DNA of 64,000 bases from an uncultured Pontibacter sp. (lineage in GTDB: Bacteria > Bacteroidota > Bacteroidia > Cytophagales > Hymenobacteraceae). Both the position numbers and the translations under genes were made by a program. A model generated the notes under the pieces. That model ran no database searches. It was not told the DNA's origin and saw nothing but the letters and a program-made list of their open reading frames with translations. The stretch's first letter is position 1. Each line of letters starts with the position of its first letter. Below, one piece after another: positions 42,323 through 51,695 of this stretch. The DNA lies in NCBI RefSeq assembly GCF_947495565.1, contig NZ_CANLZM010000005.1, positions 124,001 through 188,000 on the forward strand, given 5' to 3'.

Positions 42323-43705
42323 ATGACATTCGAGAATCTTAATTTGATAGAGCCAATCCTAAAAGCTCTTAAAACAGAAGGATACACTACCCCAACCCCC
42401 ATCCAAGCAAAATCAATCCCGCTTATACTTCAGAAAAAAGACCTGCTAGGCTGCGCCCAGACAGGCACCGGTAAAACAGCGGCTTTCTCTATTCCGATTC
42501 TGCAGTTGCTGCACGAAAACCAGGGAAATGACAAAGGACAGCGAAAGATCAAAGCACTTATACTTACACCAACCCGTGAGCTGGCCCTGCAAATTGGCGA
42601 TAGCCTTGCAGCCTATGGCAAGCACACCGGCCTGAAACATACTGTGATATTTGGCGGTGTGCCGCAAAAGAAGCAAACCGACGCCCTGCGTGCCGGCATA
42701 GATATTCTGGTGGCTACACCCGGCCGATTGCTGGACCTGATGGCGCAGAAGTACGTGCACCTGCAGCATATTGAGCTTTTTGTGCTGGATGAGGCAGACC
42801 GCATGCTGGATATGGGTTTTGTGAATGATGTGAGGAAGGTGCTGAAAGTGCTGCCGGAGAAAAAGCAATCGCTGTTTTTCTCGGCCACTATGGCACCGGA
42901 AATCATGAAGCTTTCTGATACTATACTGGTAGACCCTGCCAAGGTGGAGGTAACGCCGGTATCGTCTACAGCTAACACCATTCAGCAGTCGGTATACTAC
43001 GTGAAGGGCCCGGACAAGCGCAAGCTGTTGCTGCACCTGCTCAGGGATGAGGAGATGGAGAGCGTGCTGGTGTTTACCCGTACCAAACGCGGCGCCGACA
43101 GAGTAGCCAAAGATATTGCCAGTGCCGGTGTAACCGCAGAGGCCATACATGGTAACAAGGCACAGAACGCACGCGTAAGAGCGCTGGACAACTTTAAGTC
43201 TCGTAAAACACGTGTACTGGTTGCTACCGACATTGCCGCGCGTGGTATTGATGTGGACGACCTGAGCCACGTGGTAAATTACGAGCTGCCAAACGAACCT
43301 GAAACGTACGTGCACCGCATCGGGCGTACAGGTAGGGCAGGGGCAAGCGGCATTGCGCTATCGTTCTGCGGAGCTGATGAAGTGCCTTACCTGGCCAGCA
43401 TCCAAAAGCTGATCTCTAAAAACGTGCCGGTGATTGATAACCACCCGTACCCGCTAACTGCCAAAGATTTTGCTGAGGCAGCCAGCACTATAAAAGAACA
43501 GAAGAAAAAAGGCGGCAGCAGAGGCGGTCGTGGTAACTGGGGCAATAAGCCGTCCGGTGAAGGCCAGCAGCGCAGCGCCGGTAGCAGCAACGGTACCCAA
43601 AGCCGCAGCAGCAGTGCCAACAGCAACAGACCTGCAGGTGGCCCCCGCAATAGCGGTGGCGGCAACAGACGCTGGAGCAGCAGTAAGCCAAAGACAAACG
43701 CTTAA
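42323..43705 (+). CDS. DEAD-box RNA helicase (RhlE type)
   Basis: 460 residues. Core motifs are complete: Q motif [11 protein letters not shown], Walker A AQTGTGKT (45-52), [13 protein letters not shown] in [16 protein letters not shown], and [10 protein letters not shown]. The C-terminal 70 residues are Gly/Arg/Ser/Asn-rich, an RNA-binding tail. It should remodel rRNA or mRNA structures in ribosome assembly or decay, as RhlE and CsdA do. Long leader and solitary position. The last two bases of its stop codon are part of a hairpin shared with the convergent gene. Confidence 0.93.
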   Translation: MTFENLNLIEPILKALKTEGYTTPTPIQAKSIPLILQKKDLLGCAQTGTGKTAAFSIPILQLLHENQGNDKGQRKIKALILTPTRELALQIGDSLAAYGKHTGLKHTVIFGGVPQKKQTDALRAGIDILVATPGRLLDLMAQKYVHLQHIELFVLDEADRMLDMGFVNDVRKVLKVLPEKKQSLFFSATMAPEIMKLSDTILVDPAKVEVTPVSSTANTIQQSVYYVKGPDKRKLLLHLLRDEEMESVLVFTRTKRGADRVAKDIASAGVTAEAIHGNKAQNARVRALDNFKSRKTRVLVATDIAARGIDVDDLSHVVNYELPNEPETYVHRIGRTGRAGASGIALSFCGADEVPYLASIQKLISKNVPVIDNHPYPLTAKDFAEAASTIKEQKKKGGSRGGRGNWGNKPSGEGQQRSAGSSNGTQSRSSSANSNRPAGGPRNSGGGNRRWSSSKPKTNA

Positions 43706-43778
43706 GTATAGTCTTATAAAGTATAAAGTCCTGCCGGAGATGATCTGGCAGGACTTTATACTTTATAAGACTATACTT
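43704..43778. terminator. 32-bp perfect hairpin joining the stop codons of convergent genes
   Basis: Left arm 43704-43735, loop 43736-43746 (11 nt), right arm 43747-43778, perfectly complementary over 32 bp. Each arm contains two TATACTT/AAGTATA copies. The left arm starts inside the helicase stop codon and the right arm covers the last codons and stop of the EamA gene, so it terminates both. Confidence 0.85.
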
Positions 43779-44667
43779 CCGTTGCGGTTTGCCTGGTGCG
43801 GCTCACCAGGTAGACCCCGGCAAATATAAGGAGCGCGTATAAAGCTTTCTCGATGGTAAAGACATCCTTGCCCACACTTATGGCAATAACAATAGCCAGC
43901 ACCGGCTGCAGGTAAATATAGGCGCCAACCAAAGATGGGTTGGCATAGCGCAGCGCCCAGGTATTAAACAGATACGCGATAATGGTAACCGCAATCACCA
44001 TAAAAGCGATGGCTACCCAGATAGAGTCCGGAAAGGAGTTGTAGTCAGGCGCCTGCACCTGTTGCCAGCCAAACGGAATAACGATAACAGCACCCACCGT
44101 AAAAATACGGCTCACCACAGTAAGGGCGTTATACTTTTGCATCAGCGGCTTTACCAGCACCAGGTATAAACCAAAGGAGGTGGCATTGAGAATAATGAGC
44201 AAATCGCCCCACAAGTTACCGGTAGTATGCTCGCTGCTGGAAGTATAAATCAGTAGGAACGCGCCTACAAAAGCCAGGGCAATACCTGAAACCTTGCGCG
44301 TGCTGATGCGCTCGCGCAGCAATATGGCCGAAAACACCAGCACCACCACCGGCACAATCACCATCAGCAGAGCCGCATTGATAGGCGCCGTTAAATTAAG
44401 CCCGGCAAAGAAACACAGCTGGTTTACCGCCACGCCTGTTACGCCGCATAGTATAACCCGCAGGTTATCCGCCCAACCTACAATCTTTTCTTTTGTGATA
44501 AGCCGTGTAAAAAAGCCAAAGAAAATAGCCGCCGATACCACCCGAATCACGATCAGGCCGAATGGCCCCATATATGCCGGCATCACTGCTTTAGCAATAC
44601 TGTAATTACTCCCGTATATTAACGCCACCAGAAAGAGCGCTCCATGCACCTGCAATTGTTTGTTCAT
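43771..44667 (-). CDS. EamA/DMT family transporter
   Basis: 298-residue inner-membrane protein with ten hydrophobic segments in two EamA halves (GALFLVALIYGSNYSIAKAV at the start; GDLLIILNATSFGLYLV at the second half; PSLVGAYIYLQPVLAIVIAI near the end). Such proteins export metabolites or amino acids; the cargo is unknown. The ATG at 44667 opens the first EamA half; the longer upstream frame would overlap the divergent AI-2E gene. It has its own -7 element and shares a terminator hairpin with the helicase gene. Confidence 0.9.
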   Translation of the reverse strand: MNKQLQVHGALFLVALIYGSNYSIAKAVMPAYMGPFGLIVIRVVSAAIFFGFFTRLITKEKIVGWADNLRVILCGVTGVAVNQLCFFAGLNLTAPINAALLMVIVPVVVLVFSAILLRERISTRKVSGIALAFVGAFLLIYTSSSEHTTGNLWGDLLIILNATSFGLYLVLVKPLMQKYNALTVVSRIFTVGAVIVIPFGWQQVQAPDYNSFPDSIWVAIAFMVIAVTIIAYLFNTWALRYANPSLVGAYIYLQPVLAIVIAISVGKDVFTIEKALYALLIFAGVYLVSRTRQTATEV

Positions 44668-44671
44668 ACAA

Positions 44672-44679
44672 CAAAGGTA
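44672..44679 (-). promoter_or_regulatory. -7 element (TACCTTTG) of the EamA gene
   Basis: Exact TAnnTTTG on the minus strand, ending 5 bp before the ATG at 44667. Transcription would begin at or next to the start codon, again giving a near-leaderless mRNA. Confidence 0.5.
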
Positions 44680-44737
44680 CGTGCAAAATCTTTTCGGCAC
44701 GTATATGTACAATCTTAAACTCGCTTTACCAGGAGAT

Positions 44738-45892
44738 ATGAATTTTATGAACGATATGCCGCTTACAGTAAGAAGGTCGGTGGAGATAATGGGAGTGTTC
44801 TTCCTGGGGTGGATCATTGTGCTGGCCAAAGGTCTGCTTACGCCGCTGCTGCTGGCCTTTTTTATAAGCATTATGCTCCTGCCGCTTCACCGCTATTTTC
44901 AGAGGCACAGGTTTCCGGATATACTTTCTATCGCCATTAGTATTCTGGCCTTAGCGATTGTTTTCGGGCTCATTATTTGGTTCTTCTCTTACCAGATCGG
45001 CAGCTTGATATCTGACTTTCCGGTAATCCAGGAAAATGTTACCAACCACCTGAACGCACTCAGCTCCTGGGTAGAGAAACGCACTCCTTTCTCTACCGAA
45101 GAACAACTCAACTTTATAAAAGAGCAAAGCAATGCCCTGCTTAACTACGCCGGAACTATACTTGGCGGGGCTGCCGGGTCAGTTACCTCTTTGTTTATCC
45201 TGCTGGGGCTGCTGCCTATCTATATTTTTCTGCTGATGTTTTACAAGAACCTGCTGCTGCGGTTTGTTTTTCTATGGTTCGCGCCGGAGAGGCACGAGAA
45301 AGTGGCCGAAACGCTGGGCGAAATGCAGGTCATCATCAAAAGCTACCTGTTTGGCCTGCTGATACAGGTAAGTTACATGACGGTGCTGCTGGGCGGCATT
45401 CTGTTGATCATCGGTATTAAGCACGCCCTGCTGATAGGGCTGATCTTTGCCTTCCTGAACCTGATACCTTATGTAGGCGCACTGCTCGGCAACATTATCG
45501 GGGTGCTGCTCACGCTGGCATCTTCTGCTGAACTGTGGCCGATCTTTGCCGTGCTTGGTACCATTGCGGGTGTTCAGTTTCTGGATAATAACATTCTGAT
45601 GCCGCGTATTGTAGGCTCAAAGGTTAAGATTAACGCGTTGGCAACTATCGTAGGCGTTATTATTGGCGGTGAAATAGCGGGTATTGCTGGCATGTTCCTG
45701 TCGCTGCCGATTATAGCTGTGCTTAAAGTGGTGTTTGACAGAACCCAGGACTTTAAACAGTGGGGCGTGCTTTTCGGGGATGAGAGGCCGGAGCAAAGCT
45801 CGATGGAAGTGCCGGTGCTGCGCCAGAAAAACGAGCGTGCCCGGAAGGAGCTGGAGCGGCAGAACAAGGTGAAACCGCCACGGCAGAAGTAA
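44738..45892 (+). CDS. AI-2E family transporter, second member
   Basis: About 384 residues with paired N-terminal helices (VEIMGVFFLGWIIVLAKGLLTPLLLAFFIS pattern), a soluble linker (about 95-145) and the C-terminal helix bundle with LIPYVGALLGNIIG and QFLDNNILMPRIVGSKVKINALATI. This sequence is more like the common AI-2E group than the member at 16481, so they are diverged paralogues. ATG at 44738, 44747 or 44756 are all possible; AGGAGA at 44731 is best spaced for 44747. The charged C-terminal tail (RQKNERARKELERQ) is cytoplasmic. Confidence 0.88.
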   Translation: MNFMNDMPLTVRRSVEIMGVFFLGWIIVLAKGLLTPLLLAFFISIMLLPLHRYFQRHRFPDILSIAISILALAIVFGLIIWFFSYQIGSLISDFPVIQENVTNHLNALSSWVEKRTPFSTEEQLNFIKEQSNALLNYAGTILGGAAGSVTSLFILLGLLPIYIFLLMFYKNLLLRFVFLWFAPERHEKVAETLGEMQVIIKSYLFGLLIQVSYMTVLLGGILLIIGIKHALLIGLIFAFLNLIPYVGALLGNIIGVLLTLASSAELWPIFAVLGTIAGVQFLDNNILMPRIVGSKVKINALATIVGVIIGGEIAGIAGMFLSLPIIAVLKVVFDRTQDFKQWGVLFGDERPEQSSMEVPVLRQKNERARKELERQNKVKPPRQK

Positions 45893-45932
45893 GGCATCTG
45901 GTATTAGGCCTACCTCTTTGCCTGTAAATTCG

Positions 45933-45940
45933 TAGCTTTG
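45933..45940 (+). promoter_or_regulatory. -7 element (TAGCTTTG) of rarA
   Basis: Exact TAnnTTTG 33 bp before the ATG at 45974; no TTTG at the expected -33 spacing. It excludes an in-frame TTG at 45938 as the start, which would lie inside it. Confidence 0.5.
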
Positions 45941-45973
45941 TTAGTAACCGTTTCCGGAGAAAGTATAGAGCAG

Positions 45974-47242
45974 ATGATTCACCCGAATATACCCTTGGCC
46001 GAACGCATGCGGCCGCACAATTTAGATCAGTATTACGGACAAAAGCACCTGGTAGGACCAGATGGTATTCTGCGCCGCTACATAGAGGGTGGCGTTATAC
46101 CAAGTATGATTCTGTGGGGGCCTCCGGGCGTTGGCAAAACTACCCTGGCTAACATTATCGCCAACCAGATGAAAGTGCCGTTTGTAGCGTTGAGTGCCAT
46201 CAACTCAGGGGTGAAAGATATACGCGAGGTAATTGACCAGGCCAAAAAACGGCAGGGCACAGTGCTGTTTATAGACGAGATCCACAGGTTTAACAAATCT
46301 CAGCAGGATGCCTTGCTGGGTGCCGTGGAAAAAGGGACAGTCACACTGGTAGGCGCCACTACCGAAAATCCGTCTTTTGAAGTGATTTCGGCCTTGCTGT
46401 CGCGTTGCCAGGTGTATATCCTCAAGCACCTGACCAAAGATGAACTGATAGAGCTGGTGGACAAGGCGCTGGAGCAGGACGAGTGGATGCAGCACCGTAA
46501 GGTGCGGGTGCAGGAGTACGAGGCTCTGTTCACTATTTCTGGGGGCGACGCACGCAAACTGCTGAACCTGCTCGAGATCGTGGCTGAAGGTGTACAGGGC
46601 GATGAAGTGGTTGTTACAAATGAACTGGTGAAGCAGGTGGCCCAGCAAAACATCGTGATGTACGATAAGTCTGGTGAGATGCATTACGACTTGGTTTCGG
46701 CTTTCATAAAATCTATTCGTGGCTCCGACCCGAATGCTGCCGTATATTGGCTGGCTCGCATGATAGAGGGCGGCGAGGATCCGAAGTTTATTGCCAGGCG
46801 CTTGCTTATTGCTGCTTCTGAAGACATTGGTTTGGCAAATGCCAACGCGCTGCTAATGGCGACCAACTGTTTTCAGGCGGTGCAGATGATCGGCTATCCG
46901 GAGGCGGAAATCATACTTTCGCAGTGCACCATTTACCTGGCCACATCCCCTAAGAGCAACGCCTCGTACAAGGCCATAAAAACAGCACGGGCGCTGGTGC
47001 AGCAAACCGGTAACCTGCCTGTGCCGCTCCACATCCGGAACGCGCCTACCAAACTGATGAAGGAAATCGGGTACGGCAACAACTATAAATACGCCCACGA
47101 TTACGAAGGCAACTTTGTGCAGCAGGAGTTTATGCCGCAGGAGCTGAGCACAACACCGCTCTACCAGCCAGGCAACAACGCCCGCGAGCGCGACCTGCTG
47201 AAGCAGCTGCAGGCGCAGTGGGGCAAAAAATACAGGTATTAG
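45974..47242 (+). CDS. rarA: Replication-associated recombination protein A (RarA/MgsA)
   Basis: 422 residues. AAA+ ATPase acting at stalled forks with the clamp loader and recombination factors. It opens with NIPLAERMRPHNLDQYYGQKHLVG, then Walker A GPPGVGKT (49-56), Walker B VLFIDEIHRFNK, sensor VGATTENPSFEV, the C-terminal MgsA domain with RGSDPNAAVYWLARMIEGGEDP and SEDIGLANANAL. It ends in PLYQPGNNARERDLLKQLQ, usual for the family. The ATG at 45974 is chosen over a TTG upstream. An 8-nt array begins at the last base of its stop codon. Confidence 0.95.
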   Translation: MIHPNIPLAERMRPHNLDQYYGQKHLVGPDGILRRYIEGGVIPSMILWGPPGVGKTTLANIIANQMKVPFVALSAINSGVKDIREVIDQAKKRQGTVLFIDEIHRFNKSQQDALLGAVEKGTVTLVGATTENPSFEVISALLSRCQVYILKHLTKDELIELVDKALEQDEWMQHRKVRVQEYEALFTISGGDARKLLNLLEIVAEGVQGDEVVVTNELVKQVAQQNIVMYDKSGEMHYDLVSAFIKSIRGSDPNAAVYWLARMIEGGEDPKFIARRLLIAASEDIGLANANALLMATNCFQAVQMIGYPEAEIILSQCTIYLATSPKSNASYKAIKTARALVQQTGNLPVPLHIRNAPTKLMKEIGYGNNYKYAHDYEGNFVQQEFMPQELSTTPLYQPGNNARERDLLKQLQAQWGKKYRY

Positions 47243-47265
47243 TTAAAAAGTTAAAGAGTTAGAAA
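47242..47265 (+). repeat. 8-nt-period array beginning in the rarA stop codon
   Basis: GTTAAAAA, GTTAAAGA, GTTAGAAA, in exact 8-nt register, starting with the G of TAG. Confidence 0.7.
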
Positions 47266-47294
47266 GTCAATCATCGAATAACCAACCACCAAGT

Positions 47295-47498
47295 ATGAGT
47301 AGGATCGTATTTATACTTTCGTTCGGGCTGTTGATTGCGTTTTACATAGTATGGGGGCAGCTGGGCTTGAGCTTTGGCGGCATCCTGACGGTGGCAGGCA
47401 CTATGGTGCTGATATACTTTAGGAGGCGCCACCTGCGCATGAAGCCTTACTGGGCAGGCAAGTTGTCTGATATTCCCAAATACTTTACATTACCATAA
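47295..47498 (+). CDS. Small two-helix membrane protein
   Basis: 67 residues, family not recognised. Two hydrophobic segments (4-19 IVFILSFGLLIAFYIV and 27-41 GGILTVAGTMVLIYF) precede a basic, aromatic C-terminus (RRRHLRMKPYWAGKL). The gene sits alone between inverted 8-nt arrays (47242-47265 and 47499-47522). No function is proposed. Confidence 0.6.
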   Translation: MSRIVFILSFGLLIAFYIVWGQLGLSFGGILTVAGTMVLIYFRRRHLRMKPYWAGKLSDIPKYFTLP

Positions 47499-47522
47499 AT
47501 TTTAACTTTCTAACGCTTTAAC
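47499..47522 (-). repeat. 8-nt-period array after the small membrane gene
   Basis: On the minus strand GTTAAAGC, GTTAGAAA, GTTAAAAT. Together with 47242-47265 it frames the small gene at 47295 with opposite orientations. Confidence 0.65.
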
Positions 47523-47670
47523 TTTCAAATTGAAAAGGTTGGTCTATTAATTGGCGTGGTTGGTCGAGTTGAGGTGAGGTAGATGAACTTTAAGCCTTAA
47601 ATTTGATTTTGTAGTAAGGAAGCATGAGACTTTCGAAGTAGTATGTACTTAAATTAAACCCTATCATACC

Positions 47671-49431
47671 ATGCTAAATTTTCTGAAATATGTGCTGGCC
47701 ACCATTGTAGGCTTGCTCATATTCTTCTTCATCAGCATTTTGTTGCTGATTGGTATTGCCGCCAGCACCGCCTCCCGCGACGAAGTGAAAGTGGCAGACA
47801 ATTCTGTGCTCGAGCTTAAACTAAACAGACCTATCTCAGAGCGCGACCCCAAAGATCCTTTCTCAGAGCTAGGCTTTTCGTTTGGAGGTTTTTCCAGTAC
47901 CGATGGCCTGGATCAAATCAAAGCTTCTATCCGTCGTGCCAAGAATGATGACAGAATCGAAGGCATCTTCCTGAACATGACGTATGTGGATGCCGGAATG
48001 GGCAAGCTGGAGGAAATCCGGAATGATCTAATCGACTTCAAGAAGTCCGGTAAGTTTATTGTTTCCTACACCGACCTTTCCACTGAAAAAGCTTACTACC
48101 TGGCTTCCGTTGCAGATAAAATCTACCTGAACCCAATGGGCACGATAGAGTTTAACGGCATGAGCTCGGAGCTATACTTCTTTAAGCGCCTGCTGGATAA
48201 GCTGGAGATTGAGGCTCAGATTTTTAAAGTTGGTACTTACAAAAGCGCCGTAGAGCCGTTCTTCCTGGAGAAGGCCAGCGAGGCTAACCGCGAGCAGCTG
48301 AACTCTTTCCTTAACTCTATCAACGATTACCAGCTGCAGCAAATCGCTAAGACGCGTAACATTACGCCTGAGCAACTGAAAAATGTGCAGGATAACCTGT
48401 TGGTGCGCGATCCGGAAGATGCCAAAAAGTATAAACTCATCACCGATATCGGCTACTACGATGAAGCTATCTCTTACATCAAAGATAAGATCGGGGTGGA
48501 GGAGAACGATAAGCTGGAGCTTGTGCAGCTATCAAAGTATAAAAAGGTAGAGGACGATGACATTAGCACTGCCAAAAACCGTATTGCCCTGATTTATGCT
48601 GAAGGCGACATAGTGGACGGAGAAGGTGATGAAGATAACATTGGCGGTCGCCGTTTTGCAGATGCCATACGCGATGCCCGTTTAGATGAAAACGTAAAAG
48701 CGGTGGTGCTCCGCATCAGCTCGCCGGGTGGCAGCGCCCTGGCCTCAGATATTATCTGGCGCGAGGTGCAGCTAACCAAAAAAGTAAAGCCTGTAATTGC
48801 CTCTATGTCTGATGTGGCGGCCTCTGGTGGCTATTATATAGCGATGGGCTGCGATACCATTGTGGCGCACCCGAACACTATTACCGGCAGCATTGGCGTA
48901 TTTGGCGTAGTGCCGAATATGCAGGGCTTCCTAAACGAGAAGCTGGGAATAACCGTGGACCACGTAAGCACAGGAAAGTTCTCTGACATGCCAACCATTA
49001 CCCGCCCAATGACTGCCCAGGAGAAAGAGATTATGCAGCACCAGATCGATCAGATTTACGAGACCTTTACCGGCAAAGCCGCACAAGGACGTAACATGAC
49101 GCAAGACCAGCTGAAAGAATATGCTTCCGGTCGCGTATGGTCGGGCATCGAGGCGAAAGACCGCAAGCTGGTGGATGTATACGGTGGCCTTGACAAAGCC
49201 ATTGCCATTGCCGCTAAGAAAGCCGGTGTAGCAGATGATTACCGCCTGAAAGAGCTGCCAGCCCGCAAGACTTTCCTGGATGAGTTGTTCGGAAACATGG
49301 GAGCCAAAGCGAAGGAGCAGGCCATACAAGCGGAGATGGGAGAGCTTTACCCATACTATAAGCTTTACAAAAAAACCTCTACGCTTAAAGGTATTCAGGC
49401 CCGAATGCCGTACGAACTGACAGTGGAGTAA
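47671..49431 (+). CDS. sppA: Signal peptide peptidase SppA, 67K type
   Basis: 586 residues. Inner-membrane serine protease that degrades cleaved signal peptides. The N-terminal helix (7-30) anchors it; two S49 repeats follow. The Lys of the Ser-Lys dyad is K191 in VGTYKSAVEPF, and the nucleophile is S385 in SDVAASGGYYIAMG, matching E. coli K209/S409 spacing. RISSPGGSALASD precedes the second domain. Monocistronic, with its own terminator. TATACTT-type copies appear at a few sites, including KYK-encoding AAGTATAAA. Confidence 0.95.
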   Translation: MLNFLKYVLATIVGLLIFFFISILLLIGIAASTASRDEVKVADNSVLELKLNRPISERDPKDPFSELGFSFGGFSSTDGLDQIKASIRRAKNDDRIEGIFLNMTYVDAGMGKLEEIRNDLIDFKKSGKFIVSYTDLSTEKAYYLASVADKIYLNPMGTIEFNGMSSELYFFKRLLDKLEIEAQIFKVGTYKSAVEPFFLEKASEANREQLNSFLNSINDYQLQQIAKTRNITPEQLKNVQDNLLVRDPEDAKKYKLITDIGYYDEAISYIKDKIGVEENDKLELVQLSKYKKVEDDDISTAKNRIALIYAEGDIVDGEGDEDNIGGRRFADAIRDARLDENVKAVVLRISSPGGSALASDIIWREVQLTKKVKPVIASMSDVAASGGYYIAMGCDTIVAHPNTITGSIGVFGVVPNMQGFLNEKLGITVDHVSTGKFSDMPTITRPMTAQEKEIMQHQIDQIYETFTGKAAQGRNMTQDQLKEYASGRVWSGIEAKDRKLVDVYGGLDKAIAIAAKKAGVADDYRLKELPARKTFLDELFGNMGAKAKEQAIQAEMGELYPYYKLYKKTSTLKGIQARMPYELTVE

Positions 49432-49454
49432 GCCTCTTCAATCATACAAAACGT

Positions 49455-49497
49455 ACAAACCGCTTCCAGGCACAAAGTCTGGAGGCGGTTTGTGTTT
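49455..49497 (+). terminator. sppA terminator
   Basis: 15-bp stem ACAAACCGCTTCCAG/CTGGAGGCGGTTTGT with one G-U pair and a 9-nt loop, then GTTTT. Confidence 0.85.
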
Positions 49498-49605
49498 TAA
49501 ACCATTGCTATTTTTCGCAACTTTGCCCAGTGAGAGGCTTGCGTGGAAGAATGGTATACTTCGCATGATCGCAGACTTACAGTTTACCTAAAAAAACATA
49601 CTATA

Positions 49606-50418
49606 ATGCAGCAAATACAGGAATCAACAGAGCATATTAAAAAGATTATAGATGGCTTTGAGCCTGAGTTCGGAATTATACTTGGCACCGGCCTGGGTGC
49701 TTTGGTTAATGAGCTGGAGGTGGTTCAGTCTATCTCTTACGCCGATATTCCGAACTTTCCAGTATCCACAGTAGAAAGCCACTCTGGCAAACTGATCTTT
49801 GGGCATCTGGCAGAGCGCCGGGTGGTGGTGATGCAAGGCAGGTTTCATTTCTACGAAGGCTATAGCATGGACCAGGTTGTGTTTCCGGTGCGCGTAATGA
49901 AGCAGCTGGGCGTAAAAAAACTGTTTGTATCTAACGCAGCAGGCGGTCTTAACCCAAGCTTTAACACTTCAGACCTAATGGTGATTACTGATCACATCAA
50001 CCTGCAGCCAAGCAACCCGCTTATAGGCAAGAACCTGGATGAACTGGGGCCACGCTTCCCGGATATGAGCGATGTATATGATGAGCACATGGTGCGCGAG
50101 GCGATGGTGATTGCCGAGGACGCTGATTTTACTGTACGCGAAGGCGTTTATGTAAGTGTGCCTGGACCAATGCTGGAGACACCCGCTGAATATAAATATT
50201 TAAGTATAATCGGAGCAGATGCTGTGGGCATGTCTACGGTGCCGGAGGTAATTGCTGCCCGCCATATGGGCATGCCGGTTTTCGCGGTTTCCGTTATTAC
50301 TGATATGTGCACGCCAGACCGTATAAAAAAAGTAGTGCTGTCGGATATTTTAGAGGCTGCCGCTATTGCAGAACCACGCATGACGCTGCTCATCCGTGAG
50401 CTTGTGCGTCGCGCCTAG
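49606..50418 (+). CDS. Purine nucleoside phosphorylase, trimeric type
   Basis: 270 residues. Catalyses phosphorolysis of inosine and guanosine to base and ribose-1-phosphate in purine salvage. Trimeric PNP (PNP-I) landmarks are FGIILGTGLG, the phosphate-binding VESHSGKLIFG, GRFHFYEGYSMDQVVFPVRV, NAAGGLNPSF, GVYVSVPGPMLETPAEYK and the base-binding SVITDMCTP. The ATG at 49606 fits family length better than the upstream in-frame codon at 49543. It has its own terminator. Confidence 0.94.
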   Translation: MQQIQESTEHIKKIIDGFEPEFGIILGTGLGALVNELEVVQSISYADIPNFPVSTVESHSGKLIFGHLAERRVVVMQGRFHFYEGYSMDQVVFPVRVMKQLGVKKLFVSNAAGGLNPSFNTSDLMVITDHINLQPSNPLIGKNLDELGPRFPDMSDVYDEHMVREAMVIAEDADFTVREGVYVSVPGPMLETPAEYKYLSIIGADAVGMSTVPEVIAARHMGMPVFAVSVITDMCTPDRIKKVVLSDILEAAAIAEPRMTLLIRELVRRA

Positions 50419-50433
50419 CATCTAACGCAAAAT

Positions 50434-50480
50434 AAGCATAAAAGGCAGGGCCTTATTGATAGTCCCTGCCTTTTATGCTT
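50434..50480 (+). terminator. Terminator after the purine nucleoside phosphorylase gene
   Basis: Perfect 17-bp stem AAGCATAAAAGGCAGGG/CCCTGCCTTTTATGCTT with a 13-nt loop and A/T flanks. Confidence 0.85.
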
Positions 50481-50623
50481 AAAAATACCAGTATCAACTC
50501 AACAGTGCGAATATCTCCTTTTTAAAATCAAGCAGAAATTCCCCTCCTTATAACAAGCATGTTTCATACTTCTTCTTTGAAGGTATGCTTCATCCGAAGA
50601 GGCTATTTAGTGTCAATATCTGA

Positions 50624-51421
50624 TTAAGCTTCAGTCAGATAGCCATATAAAAGAAGCAGTGCCACCAGGTTATTAAATATATGAAAACCGATAGCCCAAC
50701 CCAAACCTAGCCGAAGCCGCGTATAGCCCAAGAATATACCTCCTAAAAGTTTAGGAAGCGCCAGCAGCAGGAGCATGGCTAATGGCAAGTCTAGCTCCTT
50801 GTAGTTTAGCAGGTGCAGCAGTGCAAACAAGGCTGCCGAAGTATAAAACACTAATCCGAAATGCCTTTTCCAGAACAAGTATACTTTCGTCTGCAGTTTG
50901 TTGGAAGTTAAAAGCCACAGAGATAGTAAAGCCAGCGCAGAGGCAACAGCTGCATAGTGAAACCAGGACGCATGAAACGCCTGTGCTATATAAGGGCCAT
51001 AGCTCATCAGTAAAGCAAAAATTGCCACCAGCACAAAGCTGCGGGTATAAATCAAAGGCAACCGAAATATAATCTCTTCTGTCAAAGGCGCGATAATCAC
51101 CACAGAAAGCAGCAAGGGCGCAAAAGGCAGGTCTGTATCATAAGCGCGTGCTAAACTGGTTCCCAAATATTCATACCCGATTTCATCATACACAAGTGCC
51201 AATACAACAAACAACAGTGTCTGTAGTACCAGGTGGATAAACGTTAACTGAAAAATAAGGGGGAGTTTGGCTTCAAGCACATTGTGTTCACGCTTTACAA
51301 GCTTGGGCCGCCATACAAAATTCCATAGCTTTTGGACTGTATCCGACACCGCCGGTGGAGCATTAAATGGCGGTGCTTCTCTATAAAAGATAGGCACTTT
51401 GTAAGAGGTGGGAGTTTTCAT
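50624..51421 (-). CDS. CPBP family intramembrane metalloprotease
   Basis: 265 residues with about six to eight helices. The CPBP/Rce1-like motifs are present: EExxxR at E115-E116-R120 in TEEIIFR, a His in FALLHLLNY and HIFNN near the end (H and N of motif 3). Members cleave prenylated or signal-type peptides; some guard bacteriocin immunity. The target is not known. Start is ATG with a cytoplasmic N-terminus of about 50 residues. Confidence 0.85.
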   Translation of the reverse strand: MKTPTSYKVPIFYREAPPFNAPPAVSDTVQKLWNFVWRPKLVKREHNVLEAKLPLIFQLTFIHLVLQTLLFVVLALVYDEIGYEYLGTSLARAYDTDLPFAPLLLSVVIIAPLTEEIIFRLPLIYTRSFVLVAIFALLMSYGPYIAQAFHASWFHYAAVASALALLSLWLLTSNKLQTKVYLFWKRHFGLVFYTSAALFALLHLLNYKELDLPLAMLLLLALPKLLGGIFLGYTRLRLGLGWAIGFHIFNNLVALLLLYGYLTEA

Positions 51422-51517
51422 AGTTAGTATAGATGCTATATATAGTGTAATATAGGTATAATATTTATTTATAGTCTAAGGTTTAAGATAAATATTTCTT
51501 AGATCACGTATATAGTA

Positions 51518-51552
51518 GCTTGCGTTGCAGATGGGCTTACATTGCGGCAGTA
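51518..51552 (-). repeat. Fragment of the dispersed intergenic repeat
   Basis: On the minus strand it begins TTACTGCCGC and continues to CGCAAGCT, similar to the ends of the copies at 41907 and 24941, but lacks the GAAGTATAGAT core. Assignment is tentative. Confidence 0.35.
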
Positions 51553-51630
51553 ATAGACGGGCAACATATAGTTTGTTGTTTATATGCGCCTGCTTGTCCA
51601 TACTTCTCTTAGCGGTAATAGGTTGAGTTC

Positions 51631-51680
51631 TACTAACAAAAAAGCGGCTGCCTTACCAGGCAGCCGCTTTTTTGTTAGTA
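51631..51680. terminator. Long hairpin downstream of the TonB receptor operon
   Basis: Perfect 22-bp stem (TACTAACAAAAAAGCGGCTG... and its complement) with a 6-nt loop. It includes internal A/T runs so it can work in both directions. It lies 15 bp beyond the DUF4249 stop. Confidence 0.8.
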
Positions 51681-51695
51681 GAAAAGTGTCTACAA

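Noticed and set aside
42446-43315. 289-codon minus-strand frame in the helicase gene
   Set aside because: Antisense to conserved DEAD-box motifs, no domain seen.
44660-44737. Upstream in-frame start for the second AI-2E protein
   Set aside because: It would overlap the EamA gene start and its -7 box on the opposite strand; a start at 44738-44756 fits better.
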